From positions 62,001 to 126,000 of the forward strand of contig NZ_QGOL01000006.1 of the NCBI RefSeq assembly GCF_003259255.1: DNA of 64,000 nucleotides, in the 5' to 3' direction. The translations under genes and the position numbers were made by a program. Below, one piece after another: positions 46,793 through 53,882 of the stretch; positions within the stretch are counted from its first letter, which is position 1, and each line of letters begins with the position of its first letter. The DNA comes from Algoriphagus litoralis. GTDB taxonomy: Bacteria > Bacteroidota > Bacteroidia > Cytophagales > Cyclobacteriaceae. Below the pieces are notes generated by a model that worked only from the letters and a program-made list of their open reading frames with translations, was not told the DNA's origin and did no database searches.

Positions 46793-47668
46793 CTAGAACA
46801 TTGAAATATAAAAAGTACGCAAGCTTAACAGGATAATCAGAACCCCAACCGCAATCATCAGATGCTTTGGTTTAACTAGTTTACAGATATAGGCGGCAAA
46901 AGGCGCGGCGATCACCCCTCCTAGAATCAAACCAAGTACCGGTGCCAAACTGAGCTCTTTCACAAAAAACAAGAAAGTAGATGCACTGGCTAGAGAAACA
47001 AAAAACTCAACAAAATTACCTGTTCCGATGGCGTAACGGGCTATTTTCCCCTTGCTGAGCAGCGTGCTGTTTACTATTGGGCCCCAGCCTCCCCCGCCGA
47101 TGGCATCGGCAAAACCGCCTGTAGTGGCCAATACAGGAAGACTTCTGCTTTCCCGATTGAATTTGGTCGCATGATGACTCCTCCTCGCTTTTCTCAGGAT
47201 CACAAATCCCATCACCAACAAATAAACTGCAATCACCGGCTTGACCAAATCCCCATCTACATTGGAAAGCAAAAACGCCCCTAACATCGAACCTAGTACC
47301 CCGGGAATAAGCAGTTTCTTGGCAAGTTTCCAATCAACATTCCCCATTTTCCAATGGGAAATCCCGGATGCCAAACTGGTAAACACCTGTGCAAAGTGAA
47401 CCCAAGCAGATGCTGCTGCAGGTGGGATTCCTATTCCCAAGAGAATCGAGTTGCAACTTACGCCATAAGCCATTCCTAGCGCTCCGTCAATACTCTGCGC
47501 CACAAAGCCTACCAGCAGGAACCATAAAAACATCTCAGTGTCCAACTCCCAACTTTTGATGGATTGAGTCAAAGTCTGTGTGACCATCAAGAAAAAAATC
47601 ATGCCTGCAAATGCAAAGAACATGGTCCAAAAAGGCTCATTTCGGAGTCTGACAATAAGTTTCTGCAT
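46793..47668 (-). CDS. TauE/SafE-family anion permease
   Basis: A 291-residue membrane protein with about eight helices in two repeated halves. LVGFVAQSIDGALGMAYGVSCNSILLGIGIPP in the first half and GGFADAIGGGGWGPI in the second are the paired TSUP signature motifs. TauE/SafE proteins move sulfite, sulfonates or related anions. It is followed by the terminator at 46761, and upstream has a palindrome like that before the TonB receptor. Confidence 0.92.
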   Translation of the reverse strand: MQKLIVRLRNEPFWTMFFAFAGMIFFLMVTQTLTQSIKSWELDTEMFLWFLLVGFVAQSIDGALGMAYGVSCNSILLGIGIPPAAASAWVHFAQVFTSLASGISHWKMGNVDWKLAKKLLIPGVLGSMLGAFLLSNVDGDLVKPVIAVYLLVMGFVILRKARRSHHATKFNRESRSLPVLATTGGFADAIGGGGWGPIVNSTLLSKGKIARYAIGTGNFVEFFVSLASASTFLFFVKELSLAPVLGLILGGVIAAPFAAYICKLVKPKHLMIAVGVLIILLSLRTFYISMF

Positions 47669-47699
47669 GGATTTAATAGGTTGAAAATCGATAGAAATC

Positions 47700-47741
47700 C
47701 AAAATTAAAACTTATTCTATATTTCCTACCATTTTTATAGG
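47700..47741 (-). promoter_or_regulatory. TauE promoter with putative Rrf2 operator
   Basis: On the minus strand TAATTTTG (47707-47700) matches the -7 element, 32 bases before the ATG. The palindrome CCTACCATTTTTATAGG (47725-47741 on the plus strand) lies at the -33 position. It differs from the site at 44040 at two of 17 bases. Confidence 0.6.
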
Positions 47742-47818
47742 ATTAAAAAAATACGCATTGATAATGTTCAAAATCTAACTTCAAGAAAAGTAACCCATTA
47801 ATTTTTAGAATTCAGGGG

Positions 47819-48481
47819 CTAAACCAGTCCCAAATAAACCGAATCTGACAGGGTACGCTTCTTGGAATAAGGATCTTGTTGGCTAAAGGCCAAATAGGCA
47901 TGCCAAGATTTATTTGAATAGTATGAATCCAGATTCAAAAGTTGCTCACCTTGTTCTCTAGTATTCCCCAAATCCACCCATTCCATTGCGGAATTACTCA
48001 GATCATGAATCACAATAAATGCCCGATCCCAAGGCTTGGCACTGGAAATCCAAGAATTATTTCTCCACGTAAACCGTATTCCATCTGTTGTTTTTTCAGC
48101 TTTGGCATCTTCTGCTGGCATCAGCGATCCCCTACTTACTTTGATCAATGCTGGATCAATGCGATAGTCCTTCCCATCCAAAGCAAAACAGTTTTTACGT
48201 GTGTATGAAACACAAGCATGATAAGGCATACTTGCTCCATGTGAGAACTCCTGGTAGCCAAACGCAATGGCCCTTCGAAGTGTCTTAAGGTACTTCTGCA
48301 CTGAGGAAAACATCCCTTGGGACCGTTCATTTAGCGGGGACTTTTTCATCCGTTTTTTTTCTGCATTGGTCCGCTTGGCAGGCTTTCTCCGGGTGTATGT
48401 GACTCCGTTTATTTCATAAAAAATCATGTCCCCCATGGTTCCCTTGATACCGTTCAGGAGGGTATTTGATACTCTGGCCAT
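47819..48481 (-). CDS. DUF6266 family protein
   Basis: A 220-residue protein. The N-terminal ARVSNTLLNGIKGTMGDMIF followed by VTYTRRKPAKRTNAEKKRM matches the DUF6266 pattern of Bacteroidota. Basic N-terminal segment, beta-rich C-terminal region (WDRAFIVIHDLSNS; HAYLAFSQQDP). No enzymatic motif. These proteins often lie in strain-variable regions; here it marks the left edge of the accessory island. Confidence 0.82.
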   Translation of the reverse strand: MARVSNTLLNGIKGTMGDMIFYEINGVTYTRRKPAKRTNAEKKRMKKSPLNERSQGMFSSVQKYLKTLRRAIAFGYQEFSHGASMPYHACVSYTRKNCFALDGKDYRIDPALIKVSRGSLMPAEDAKAEKTTDGIRFTWRNNSWISSAKPWDRAFIVIHDLSNSAMEWVDLGNTREQGEQLLNLDSYYSNKSWHAYLAFSQQDPYSKKRTLSDSVYLGLV

Positions 48482-48870
48482 AGTTTCTTTAGTTTAAACT
48501 GCTTAGTAAGTTTATCAAAACATATGGTAATACACAAGTATTCAAATAATTAACTTTAAATATCTGTTGTTCAAAACGAACATAAACCCATTAAATAAAG
48601 GAATTTTATAAGGTTTTATTTAGCATTAAGATTGGTTTTGGATTGGTTTTACCTTAAGACCTCCTAACTTTTTTCCTCAAAATGATGGCGGGGAAATAGG
48701 CAGAAAGAGTTGGAATATTAAGTAGAAGAAAGGGAAATTTTGATACTATCCATTACAGTTTGTATCTGTAATTTTCCATATATAATTAAAGAAAATTAGT
48801 CTCATTCAATCCATTCTAACTATATGTTTTAGAATTGAATTCATATCTTCGATGAATTCCTAAGTATTAA
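48482..48870. other. AT-rich spacer with no supported gene
   Basis: About 390 bases of low-GC sequence between the DUF6266 gene and the hsdS remnant, with short frames only. Stops occur in all frames. It probably marks a deletion or decay boundary of the former restriction locus, but no repeat or attachment sequence was seen. Confidence 0.45.
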
Positions 48871-49029
48871 TACCAAAGCCTAAAAGCCAAGATTGATCAA
48901 ATGCCACAGGCGAATTTAGCAAAGGCATTTCGTGGGGAGTTGGTCGGGCAGGAAGTGAAGGAGTATGTGAGGGAGATTGGGGAAATGGGGATAGTGGCGG
49001 AGGGCGTGGAAAATTATGGGAAAGAGTAG
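48871..49029 (+). pseudogene. hsdS: C-terminal remnant of type I restriction specificity subunit
   Basis: A 52-codon open frame beginning after a TAA at 48868-48870: YQSLKAKIDQMPQANLAKAF, then RGELVGQEVKEYVREI and GEMGIVAEGVENYGKE before the stop. The MPQANLAKAFRGELVGQ stretch is the conserved C-terminal end of HsdS proteins (coiled-coil spacer followed by AKAFRGELV). The target-recognition domains and the hsdM and hsdR genes are absent, so this is a relic. The toxin gene of the first TAC module starts 33 bases later. Confidence 0.85.
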
Positions 49030-49062
49030 ATTTTTTATAAATGGTTTGATTAAATTAACCTA

Positions 49063-49488
49063 TTGCTTAATTTTGACGTGAAAAGAAAGGCAGAACTGAT
49101 CAAAGTTTCGAACGATGGCAAAAAGGCCCTTTACCTAGACGAGGAAAATTCTGGGGAAATCATGGCTTTTTTGAAATCTGATTCAGCAAACTTAAAGAAG
49201 TTCAACACAGCCGTCGAAATGATTTTAAACCACCAAGCTCCTAGGGATTTGTATGACAAGGAGGATTTTGAAAAAGGTTGTGAAAAGGTTACCGCTATTA
49301 AACTGTTTAAAGGGAAGAAAAATCCCAGGATCTATTGCCAGCAATTTGCTGATGGCGACACGGAGCGATTTGTCATCATTGGGATAGAACTTCTTGAAAA
49401 GAAGAAATCCCAAAAACTGACATCGACAGAAAAAGCAATTATCAGAAGAGTGTCCAAGTACGAGTACGACTTAAACCCTAAATCATGA
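49063..49488 (+). CDS. RelE/HigB-like toxin of TAC module 1
   Basis: A 141-residue protein from a TTG at 49063, or 136 residues from the GTG at 49078; the true start is unsettled. The core pattern (VTAIKLFKGKKNPRIYCQQF, then ERFVIIGIELLEKKKSQKLT and EKAIIRRVSKYEYDL) is that of HigB/Gp49-like ribosome-dependent RNase toxins: a basic sheet with a C-terminal lysine-rich helix. Its stop overlaps the next start as ATGA. Followed by an XRE antitoxin and a SecB-like chaperone, it heads a toxin-antitoxin-chaperone operon. The activity is inferred from homology and order. Confidence 0.78.
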   Translation: MLNFDVKRKAELIKVSNDGKKALYLDEENSGEIMAFLKSDSANLKKFNTAVEMILNHQAPRDLYDKEDFEKGCEKVTAIKLFKGKKNPRIYCQQFADGDTERFVIIGIELLEKKKSQKLTSTEKAIIRRVSKYEYDLNPKS

Positions 49489-49922
49489 CAGATTCTATCA
49501 AAAATGAATGGGAAAATCTCTTCAATGAGATTTCTTATGAGGACCGTGTTTCCTCTTTGGCCGATGTATTGGCTTTACAGTTTTTGGGATTGGTAGATCG
49601 CAAGATGGAAATGGAAAAAATCTCCAAAAAGGAGTTGGCCGAAAAAATCGGAACCTCTGCCTCCTTCATTACCCAGTTATTCCGTGGGGATAAGAAGCCC
49701 AACTGGAATATTCTGGCAAGAATGTCCATGGAGTTAGGTCTGGAATTTAAAGTCATGACCGAGGAACTTCTCCAAGAGAAAGTTCAGGAAGAGCTTATGG
49801 CTTATCATCAGCGGTGGTCAAAGACCCAAGAGTATCTAAAATTAAAAAACCAAGTCACTAATCCTCATACGGTAATGGCGGTAAGCTATGCTGATCAGGA
49901 TTCAATTGCCATGGCCGGATGA
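49485..49922 (+). CDS. XRE antitoxin of TAC module 1
   Basis: A 145-residue protein. A helix-turn-helix at about residues 46-100 (KISKKELAEKIGTSASFITQ, then GDKKPNWNILARMSMELGL) is followed by an acidic linker and a short C-terminal stretch with small hydrophobic patches (HTVMAVSYADQDSIAMAG). In known TAC systems such a C-terminal chaperone-addiction segment makes the antitoxin unstable without its SecB-like chaperone. It overlaps both neighbours by four bases (ATGA), so all three are translationally coupled. It should bind and repress its own promoter. Confidence 0.82.
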   Translation: MTDSIKNEWENLFNEISYEDRVSSLADVLALQFLGLVDRKMEMEKISKKELAEKIGTSASFITQLFRGDKKPNWNILARMSMELGLEFKVMTEELLQEKVQEELMAYHQRWSKTQEYLKLKNQVTNPHTVMAVSYADQDSIAMAG

Positions 49923-50377
49923 AAGCGAAATTTTCTCCCTTACAATTATTGGATTTCAAACTCTTGGAGTCCCGCTACGAGTTCATCATCCCAGATGATG
50001 AAGAAATAAACATCAAAGACCTCTTTCAATCCTATCCGGTTGACATTGATTTTGGAATTGGGAAAACAGATGTGGAGGGTGAAATCCAACTATTTACCAA
50101 AATCGAAGTGAATTTTGGAAAGAAGAAATCTTTGCCTGGATATAAATTAATGGTTGAAGGAGGAGGAACATTCCGAATTCAAGATCCTGAAAATGTGGAT
50201 GAAGGGTTGAGAAATAATCTTAGCCAGTTTTCTACCCTTAACATGATGATCAATAACCTCAGAAACATCATGTATCAAATCACCAATCTTGGTCCCATGG
50301 GAGGATATTTATTGCCTCCGATCGATATTTCGCAGTTGTTGAGAGATAAGGCCGGGGAATTGGAAAAAGAGAGCTAG
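49919..50377 (+). CDS. SecB-like chaperone of TAC module 1
   Basis: A 152-residue protein with the SecB pattern: a beta-rich N-terminal half (RYEFIIPDDEEINIKDL, then VEGEIQLFTKIEVNFGKK and GYKLMVEGGGTFRI), and the C-terminal helix-turn INNLRNIMYQITNLGPMGG followed by LLPPIDISQLL, matching the LxxxR-x-x-x...LxPIxF tail of SecB. No general secB is expected inside such an operon, and its place directly after the antitoxin mirrors the Mycobacterium tuberculosis Rv1955-1957 module. It should shield the antitoxin C-terminus. SecB-likeness is from my reading of the sequence. Confidence 0.78.
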   Translation: MKAKFSPLQLLDFKLLESRYEFIIPDDEEINIKDLFQSYPVDIDFGIGKTDVEGEIQLFTKIEVNFGKKKSLPGYKLMVEGGGTFRIQDPENVDEGLRNNLSQFSTLNMMINNLRNIMYQITNLGPMGGYLLPPIDISQLLRDKAGELEKES

Positions 50378-50400
50378 CGATTTTCAAACCTTAAGTATGC

Positions 50401-50838
50401 ATGGGGAAAAGCAAAAAAGAAATTCAAGAATGGAGAGAATATAGATTAACAATTCTCGAACAGAAGGCTAAAAGTGATGATGACTTTGAAAAATACATTA
50501 CGTTCATATCCTCAGGAGCCCTTATTATCACACTCACTTTTGTGGAGAAAATCAGTCCTCTCGATCACTCTACCCATAAATGGATTCTAATAGCTGGTTG
50601 GGGATTTCTGGCTTCAACCCTATTGATCAACCTAATTTCCCACTATTTATCAAGCCGATTCAATGAGAAGACTATTCAGAATTTGGACGATGGAATGGTC
50701 CATGAAAAACTCACTTGTAAAATAAAAGAGAGGAACAAGGTTATTTCAGTACTGAACATCATCTCAATTATTTCACTTGGAATTGGCATTGCAAGCATCT
50801 TACTATTTGCAGCTATAAACGCTTATAATCATGGCTAA
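50401..50838 (+). CDS. two-helix membrane protein downstream of TAC module 1
   Basis: A 145-residue protein. A charged helical N-terminus (EIQEWREYRLTILEQKAKSD) leads to two membrane helices (ITFISSGALIITLTFV and WILIAGWGFLASTLLINLIS), then a lysine-rich segment and a third helix (VLNIISIISLGIGIASILLF). It begins 23 bases after the chaperone stop and its stop overlaps the next small gene. Its role is unknown; a membrane effector or accessory for the TAC module is only a positional guess. Confidence 0.75.
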   Translation: MGKSKKEIQEWREYRLTILEQKAKSDDDFEKYITFISSGALIITLTFVEKISPLDHSTHKWILIAGWGFLASTLLINLISHYLSSRFNEKTIQNLDDGMVHEKLTCKIKERNKVISVLNIISIISLGIGIASILLFAAINAYNHG

Positions 50839-50944
50839 AGAACATCGTCCACAACCAATTATCAAACCAGCCAATCCTGACAAAGGGAACAAAGGCCGAA
50901 CAATCCCTACCCCTCCGGTTAAACCAGCACCCCCAAAAAAGTAG
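50831..50944 (+). CDS. 37-residue proline/lysine-rich peptide
   Basis: An ATG-started frame overlapping the membrane-protein stop by 8 bases: MAKEHRPQPIIKPANPDKG, then NKGRTIPTPPVKPAPPKK. It is rich in Pro and Lys, with no hydrophobic segment. The overlap suggests it is translated with the upstream gene. Its end meets the end of the opposite-strand small ORF at 50945. Function unknown. Confidence 0.5.
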   Translation: MAKEHRPQPIIKPANPDKGNKGRTIPTPPVKPAPPKK

Positions 50945-51091
50945 CTATATAGCTTCTTTAATTTGGCACTCATACTCCCCCCACTTCTTCACTGGAAGCC
51001 TGCTTCCTGACTTGATTACCCGTTTGATAAAATCGTCGCAGTCTGACTCGTTGAGTTGACCATTCTTGACTGCTTGGCAGAGAAAATCCAT
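50945..51091 (-). CDS. small ORF or remnant between the TAC modules
   Basis: A 48-codon frame from the ATG at 51091 (MDFLCQAVKNGQLNESDCDD, then FIKRVIKSGSRLPVKKWGEY). The frame is open, without a start, for a further 26 codons into the SecB-like gene. The sequence is protein-like, with even hydrophobic-polar spacing. It may be a fourth gene of TAC module 2 or the end of a partly deleted gene. Confidence 0.4.
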   Translation of the reverse strand: MDFLCQAVKNGQLNESDCDDFIKRVIKSGSRLPVKKWGEYECQIKEAI

Positions 51092-51140
51092 GGTGGTGAG
51101 GTAGGTGATTTGGCGCAGCTTGTAGGGTATCAGACCCGAC

Positions 51141-51572
51141 TTAAGTATTCTTTTCGAATGATTTTGGATCTATGATCGGAAGAACTGCCTGATGGAGAAA
51201 TGTCCCTCTGAAAAACGAGAACATCAGCCCTCGCATGGATGAGATCGTTACGGAATTCAGCGTTACCACAAAATCATCAGGAAGGCTCAGCTTGTTGGTT
51301 TCCGTATCAAAATAGTCCTTCAGCTTTTCTACAAAGAAAATGCAGCTGCCGCGCAATTCACCAAATAAAGTTTCCTTGGATTCATTTCTGATTCCGACTT
51401 TACAGATTACGATCACCAGATTATTTTCCAGATTTATCCGATGTTCAATTGCTAAATCGAATTGAAATTTTGGATTTTGAGGCAAAGGCGAGGAGGGCGC
51501 ATTCAGACATGAGTCTAAAATTTCCATTCCCCTTATTTGAAAGCTGATATTTTCTGAGTCTTGATTAGGCAT
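51141..51572 (-). CDS. SecB-like chaperone of TAC module 2
   Basis: A 143-residue protein with clear SecB features: strands ENISFQIRGMEILDS, KFQFDLAIEHRINLENNLVI and LFGELRGSCIFFVE, then the C-terminal tail LNSVTISSMRGLMFSF followed by FRGTFLHQAVLPIIDPKSF, matching the SecB TISSxRG...LPxIDPxxF ending. It follows the antitoxin by 12 bases. It is only distantly similar to the chaperone of module 1, so the two modules did not arise by recent duplication. Confidence 0.8.
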   Translation of the reverse strand: MPNQDSENISFQIRGMEILDSCLNAPSSPLPQNPKFQFDLAIEHRINLENNLVIVICKVGIRNESKETLFGELRGSCIFFVEKLKDYFDTETNKLSLPDDFVVTLNSVTISSMRGLMFSFFRGTFLHQAVLPIIDPKSFEKNT

Positions 51573-51584
51573 AGTGCTCGAACC

Positions 51585-51995
51585 TTAAGCTTGAAATTGA
51601 ACAGATTTGCTTTGCTCACTGACAAAAGTGGAAGTCATAATTTCGTTGAAATAACTATTCTTCTCCGGTTTGTCTATCTCTTGGCTGATATGCAAATGAT
51701 ATTCAATCATAACAGGATTCTTGACTTCCCTATTAATCAAGGAAATGGAAAGGGCTTTCTCTAATTCCACCAAGGTGTCGATGGTGAAATTATGAGTACC
51801 GGAAAGCCATTTGGTGATGATAGAAGGATTGTCCTTTCCCACCACGTTCAATAGATCCTTCTTTTTCCACTTTTTCGCTTCCATGGCTTGCGCGATCTTA
51901 GCCGCGATTTCCATCTTGGCGTCTGTTTTGGCTTGCTCCAATGGGTCAATCTCGCTTAGAAGAGAGGCAAGTATTCCTTTTTTTAATTCTGACAT
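51585..51995 (-). CDS. XRE antitoxin of TAC module 2
   Basis: A 136-residue protein started at the ATG at 51995 (MSELKKGILAS), ten bases after the toxin stop; the frame is open seven codons further but that part overlaps the toxin. The helix-turn-helix (about residues 37-80, KKWKKKDLLNVVGKDNPSII then WLSGTHNFTIDTLVELEKAL) is HigA-like. The C-terminal end (YFNEIMTSTFVSEQSKSVQF) is short and weakly hydrophobic, as in chaperone-addiction tails. Expected to neutralise the preceding toxin and repress the palindromic operator at 52522. Confidence 0.8.
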   Translation of the reverse strand: MSELKKGILASLLSEIDPLEQAKTDAKMEIAAKIAQAMEAKKWKKKDLLNVVGKDNPSIITKWLSGTHNFTIDTLVELEKALSISLINREVKNPVMIEYHLHISQEIDKPEKNSYFNEIMTSTFVSEQSKSVQFQA

Positions 51996-52005
51996 AGTTT
52001 TATTT

Positions 52006-52494
52006 CTATTCCTCAAATTTCAATTCCCCTTCAAAATCAAGAAAGTCACCGGAAAACCAAATGTTCTTTTCCTTCAAGGATGTCATGATGTTTTGAGCTA
52101 TTTCCCTCAATTGATAATTCTCCGTTTTTAATTTTTCACTTTCCTGTAATGCACGGATTTCCTTTGATTTAGGCCCTCCACCTCCCAAGATGATTAACTC
52201 ATGCCCAAATCTGATACAGTATAAACGGAGATTACTTCCCGGTTGATCGTACAAGGCACAAATTCCATCGCCTGGCTTTCCTTCATTTAATTTGAAAAAT
52301 CCTTCTCGTGCTCCAGTTTTGTTGGCAATAGTCCTTAATCTTGAAAGGATATCCAATATTTCACTTTTAAATGTAATTGAATTTTCATTTAGAAACCGAT
52401 TAAAAAGAGAGTCATCCTCATCATAAAGCAAGACTGTGTAAATGGAAGCCTTTTTCCCGCTTAATTCTTCAATTTTAACTAGTTCGAATTGCAT
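52006..52494 (-). CDS. RelE/HigB-like toxin of TAC module 2
   Basis: A 162-residue protein. TIANKTGAREGFFKLNEGKPG, then ICALYDQPGSNLRLYCIRFG and HELIILGGGGPKSKE are the strands and basic loop of HigB/Gp49-like toxins; the region matches the LYCIRFGxxLxIL pattern of this group. The C-terminal half is a charged helix and an acidic tail. It is the first gene of the module, with a perfect 20-bp palindrome 28 bases upstream of its start. Activity inferred. Confidence 0.75.
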   Translation of the reverse strand: MQFELVKIEELSGKKASIYTVLLYDEDDSLFNRFLNENSITFKSEILDILSRLRTIANKTGAREGFFKLNEGKPGDGICALYDQPGSNLRLYCIRFGHELIILGGGGPKSKEIRALQESEKLKTENYQLREIAQNIMTSLKEKNIWFSGDFLDFEGELKFEE

Positions 52495-52509
52495 TTATAT
52501 GAAGAAGTT

Positions 52510-52541
52510 CAAAATTACATTATTTTACTTTAAAGTAAAAT
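52510..52541 (-). promoter_or_regulatory. promoter and palindromic operator of TAC module 2
   Basis: ATTTTACTTTAAAGTAAAAT (52522-52541) is a perfect 20-bp palindrome. On the minus strand TAATTTTG (52517-52510) fits the -7 element, so the palindrome covers the -33 region. This is the expected place for antitoxin autorepression. Confidence 0.7.
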
Positions 52542-52710
52542 TTTTATTTAAGTTTGACCAGCAATCTAAATCCACAAAAATTCTTCTGCCGTGGTCATCT
52601 AAGGTGAAATAAAGAGAGCCTCTTTGTCGAATAGTGAAATCTTCTGATTCCTTTTCGTCCCCCGTATTTCCAAAATCAGAAAAATCCAATTTAAAGGTTC
52701 CAGAAATATA
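52525..52710 (-). pseudogene. truncated gene end overlapping the TAC-2 operator
   Basis: A 61-codon open frame without a good start, after a TGA at 52711-52713: YISGTFKLDFSDFGNTGDEK, then SEDFTIRQRGSLYFTLDDH and FVDLDCWSNLNKNFTLK before a TAA inside the palindrome. Its amphipathic strand pattern is that of a real protein C-terminus. It may be the remains of a gene displaced when the TAC module arrived. No family recognised. Confidence 0.4.
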
Positions 52711-52750
52711 TCAAAAATTGGAAATGGATTAATTTTTCTGCTATATCGAA

Positions 52751-52790
52751 TGGTTGACGTTTTTTGTTTATTTATTTAATTTGTCAACCA
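52751..52790 (+). promoter_or_regulatory. inverted-repeat operator before the ImmA/IrrE gene
   Basis: TGGTTGAC (52751-52758) and GTCAACCA (52783-52790) are perfect inverted arms with 24 bases between. The left arm contains a TTG at the -33 position and the right arm overlaps the end of a TTAATTTG -7-like box, so a bound dimer or tetramer would block transcription. Start codon 13 bases downstream. Confidence 0.6.
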
Positions 52791-52802
52791 AAATAAGTTG
52801 AT

Positions 52803-53882
52803 ATGGACACCGAATTGAAAAATAGGTTGAGTAATTTCTCAAGCCGCCTCAAATCAGCCCGACTGATGAATGGACTTTCCCTACAGGGCTTGGCTGACAA
52901 AATTCCCAATCAGATCACCAAGCAATCCCTTAGCAAGTACGAGTTGGGGCAGGTTATCCCAGATAGTGAAATGATCGGAATCCTATCCGAAGCACTTGGA
53001 GTGCGTCCAGATTATTTTTTCTCATCTCAAGTTCTAGAAATTGATATTCAAGAAAATCCAAGATTGAGGGTATTTCCCGCAAAGGAGCGAATCCGAATTG
53101 TGGAGATTGCCAAAGACGAATTGGGAAGATATCTGGAACTGGAGCAGATTCTGGGAATTGAAACCCGGTTTGAAAATCCCATCTCCCATATATCGATTAG
53201 TTCTCAGCAGGACATAGAAGAAGCAGCACAGACTTTACGAAACCATTGGGGATTGGGTACCGGACCGCTTTCCAACGTGATCGAACTTTTGGAAGATCAC
53301 CATGTAAAGGTGTTGGAAATTGAATCCACCGAGGAGTTTGACGGGTTTTCTACCTGGGTGAATGGGAAAAATATTCCGTTGATTGTCCTCAATAAGGCAA
53401 AGCTGAATGATGCGCCTGACAGAAAAAGATTTACTGCCTTGCATGAATTGGCGCATTTGCTCTTGGAAGTAAATCATTTACCGGAGAGAGATAAAGAAAG
53501 GTATTGTCATGCTTTTGCAACTGCGATGCTGATTCCTGCAGAAACTTTAAAAAATGAATTAGGTGGAAAGAGAAGCAAACTTTCTTTTAACGAATTGGCC
53601 GCTATCAAGCAGCAGTATGGAATTTCTATGCAAGCCTTGGTCTTTCGTGCCAAGAATGTAGGCCTGATATCCGATAATTACTTCAGGCAGTTTTATGCAG
53701 TCTTTAATCAATTGGGCTATCGGAAAACCGAGCCCGTAGACTTTGTGGGTACTGAGCATTCTAACCGATTTTCCCAATTACTTTTCCGGGCTTTAGCAGA
53801 AGACTTCATCTCCATGAGCAAGGCCGCGGCGCTTAAGAATCAGAAACTGGCGGAATTCAGAAAGGAAAACATGGTGATTTGA
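52803..53882 (+). CDS. XRE regulator fused to ImmA/IrrE metallopeptidase
   Basis: A 359-residue protein. An Xre helix-turn-helix occupies about residues 12-70 (RLMNGLSLQGLADKI then QSLSKYELGQVIPDSEMIG). The central and C-terminal parts hold an ImmA/IrrE (COG2856) domain with TALHELAHLLLEVNH, the zinc HExxH at residues 214-218, and HAFATAMLIPAE. Such proteins cleave or inactivate repressors, or act as antitoxins. The stop overlaps the following PIN gene start by one base (TGATG), and an inverted repeat lies upstream. I infer a regulator-antitoxin for the nuclease. Confidence 0.9.
   Translation: MDTELKNRLSNFSSRLKSARLMNGLSLQGLADKIPNQITKQSLSKYELGQVIPDSEMIGILSEALGVRPDYFFSSQVLEIDIQENPRLRVFPAKERIRIVEIAKDELGRYLELEQILGIETRFENPISHISISSQQDIEEAAQTLRNHWGLGTGPLSNVIELLEDHHVKVLEIESTEEFDGFSTWVNGKNIPLIVLNKAKLNDAPDRKRFTALHELAHLLLEVNHLPERDKERYCHAFATAMLIPAETLKNELGGKRSKLSFNELAAIKQQYGISMQALVFRAKNVGLISDNYFRQFYAVFNQLGYRKTEPVDFVGTEHSNRFSQLLFRALAEDFISMSKAAALKNQKLAEFRKENMVI

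Noticed and set aside
50945..51141. Treating the ORF at 50945-51091 as an extension of the SecB-like gene
   Set aside because: It is in a different frame and a stop separates them; kept only as a low-confidence small ORF.
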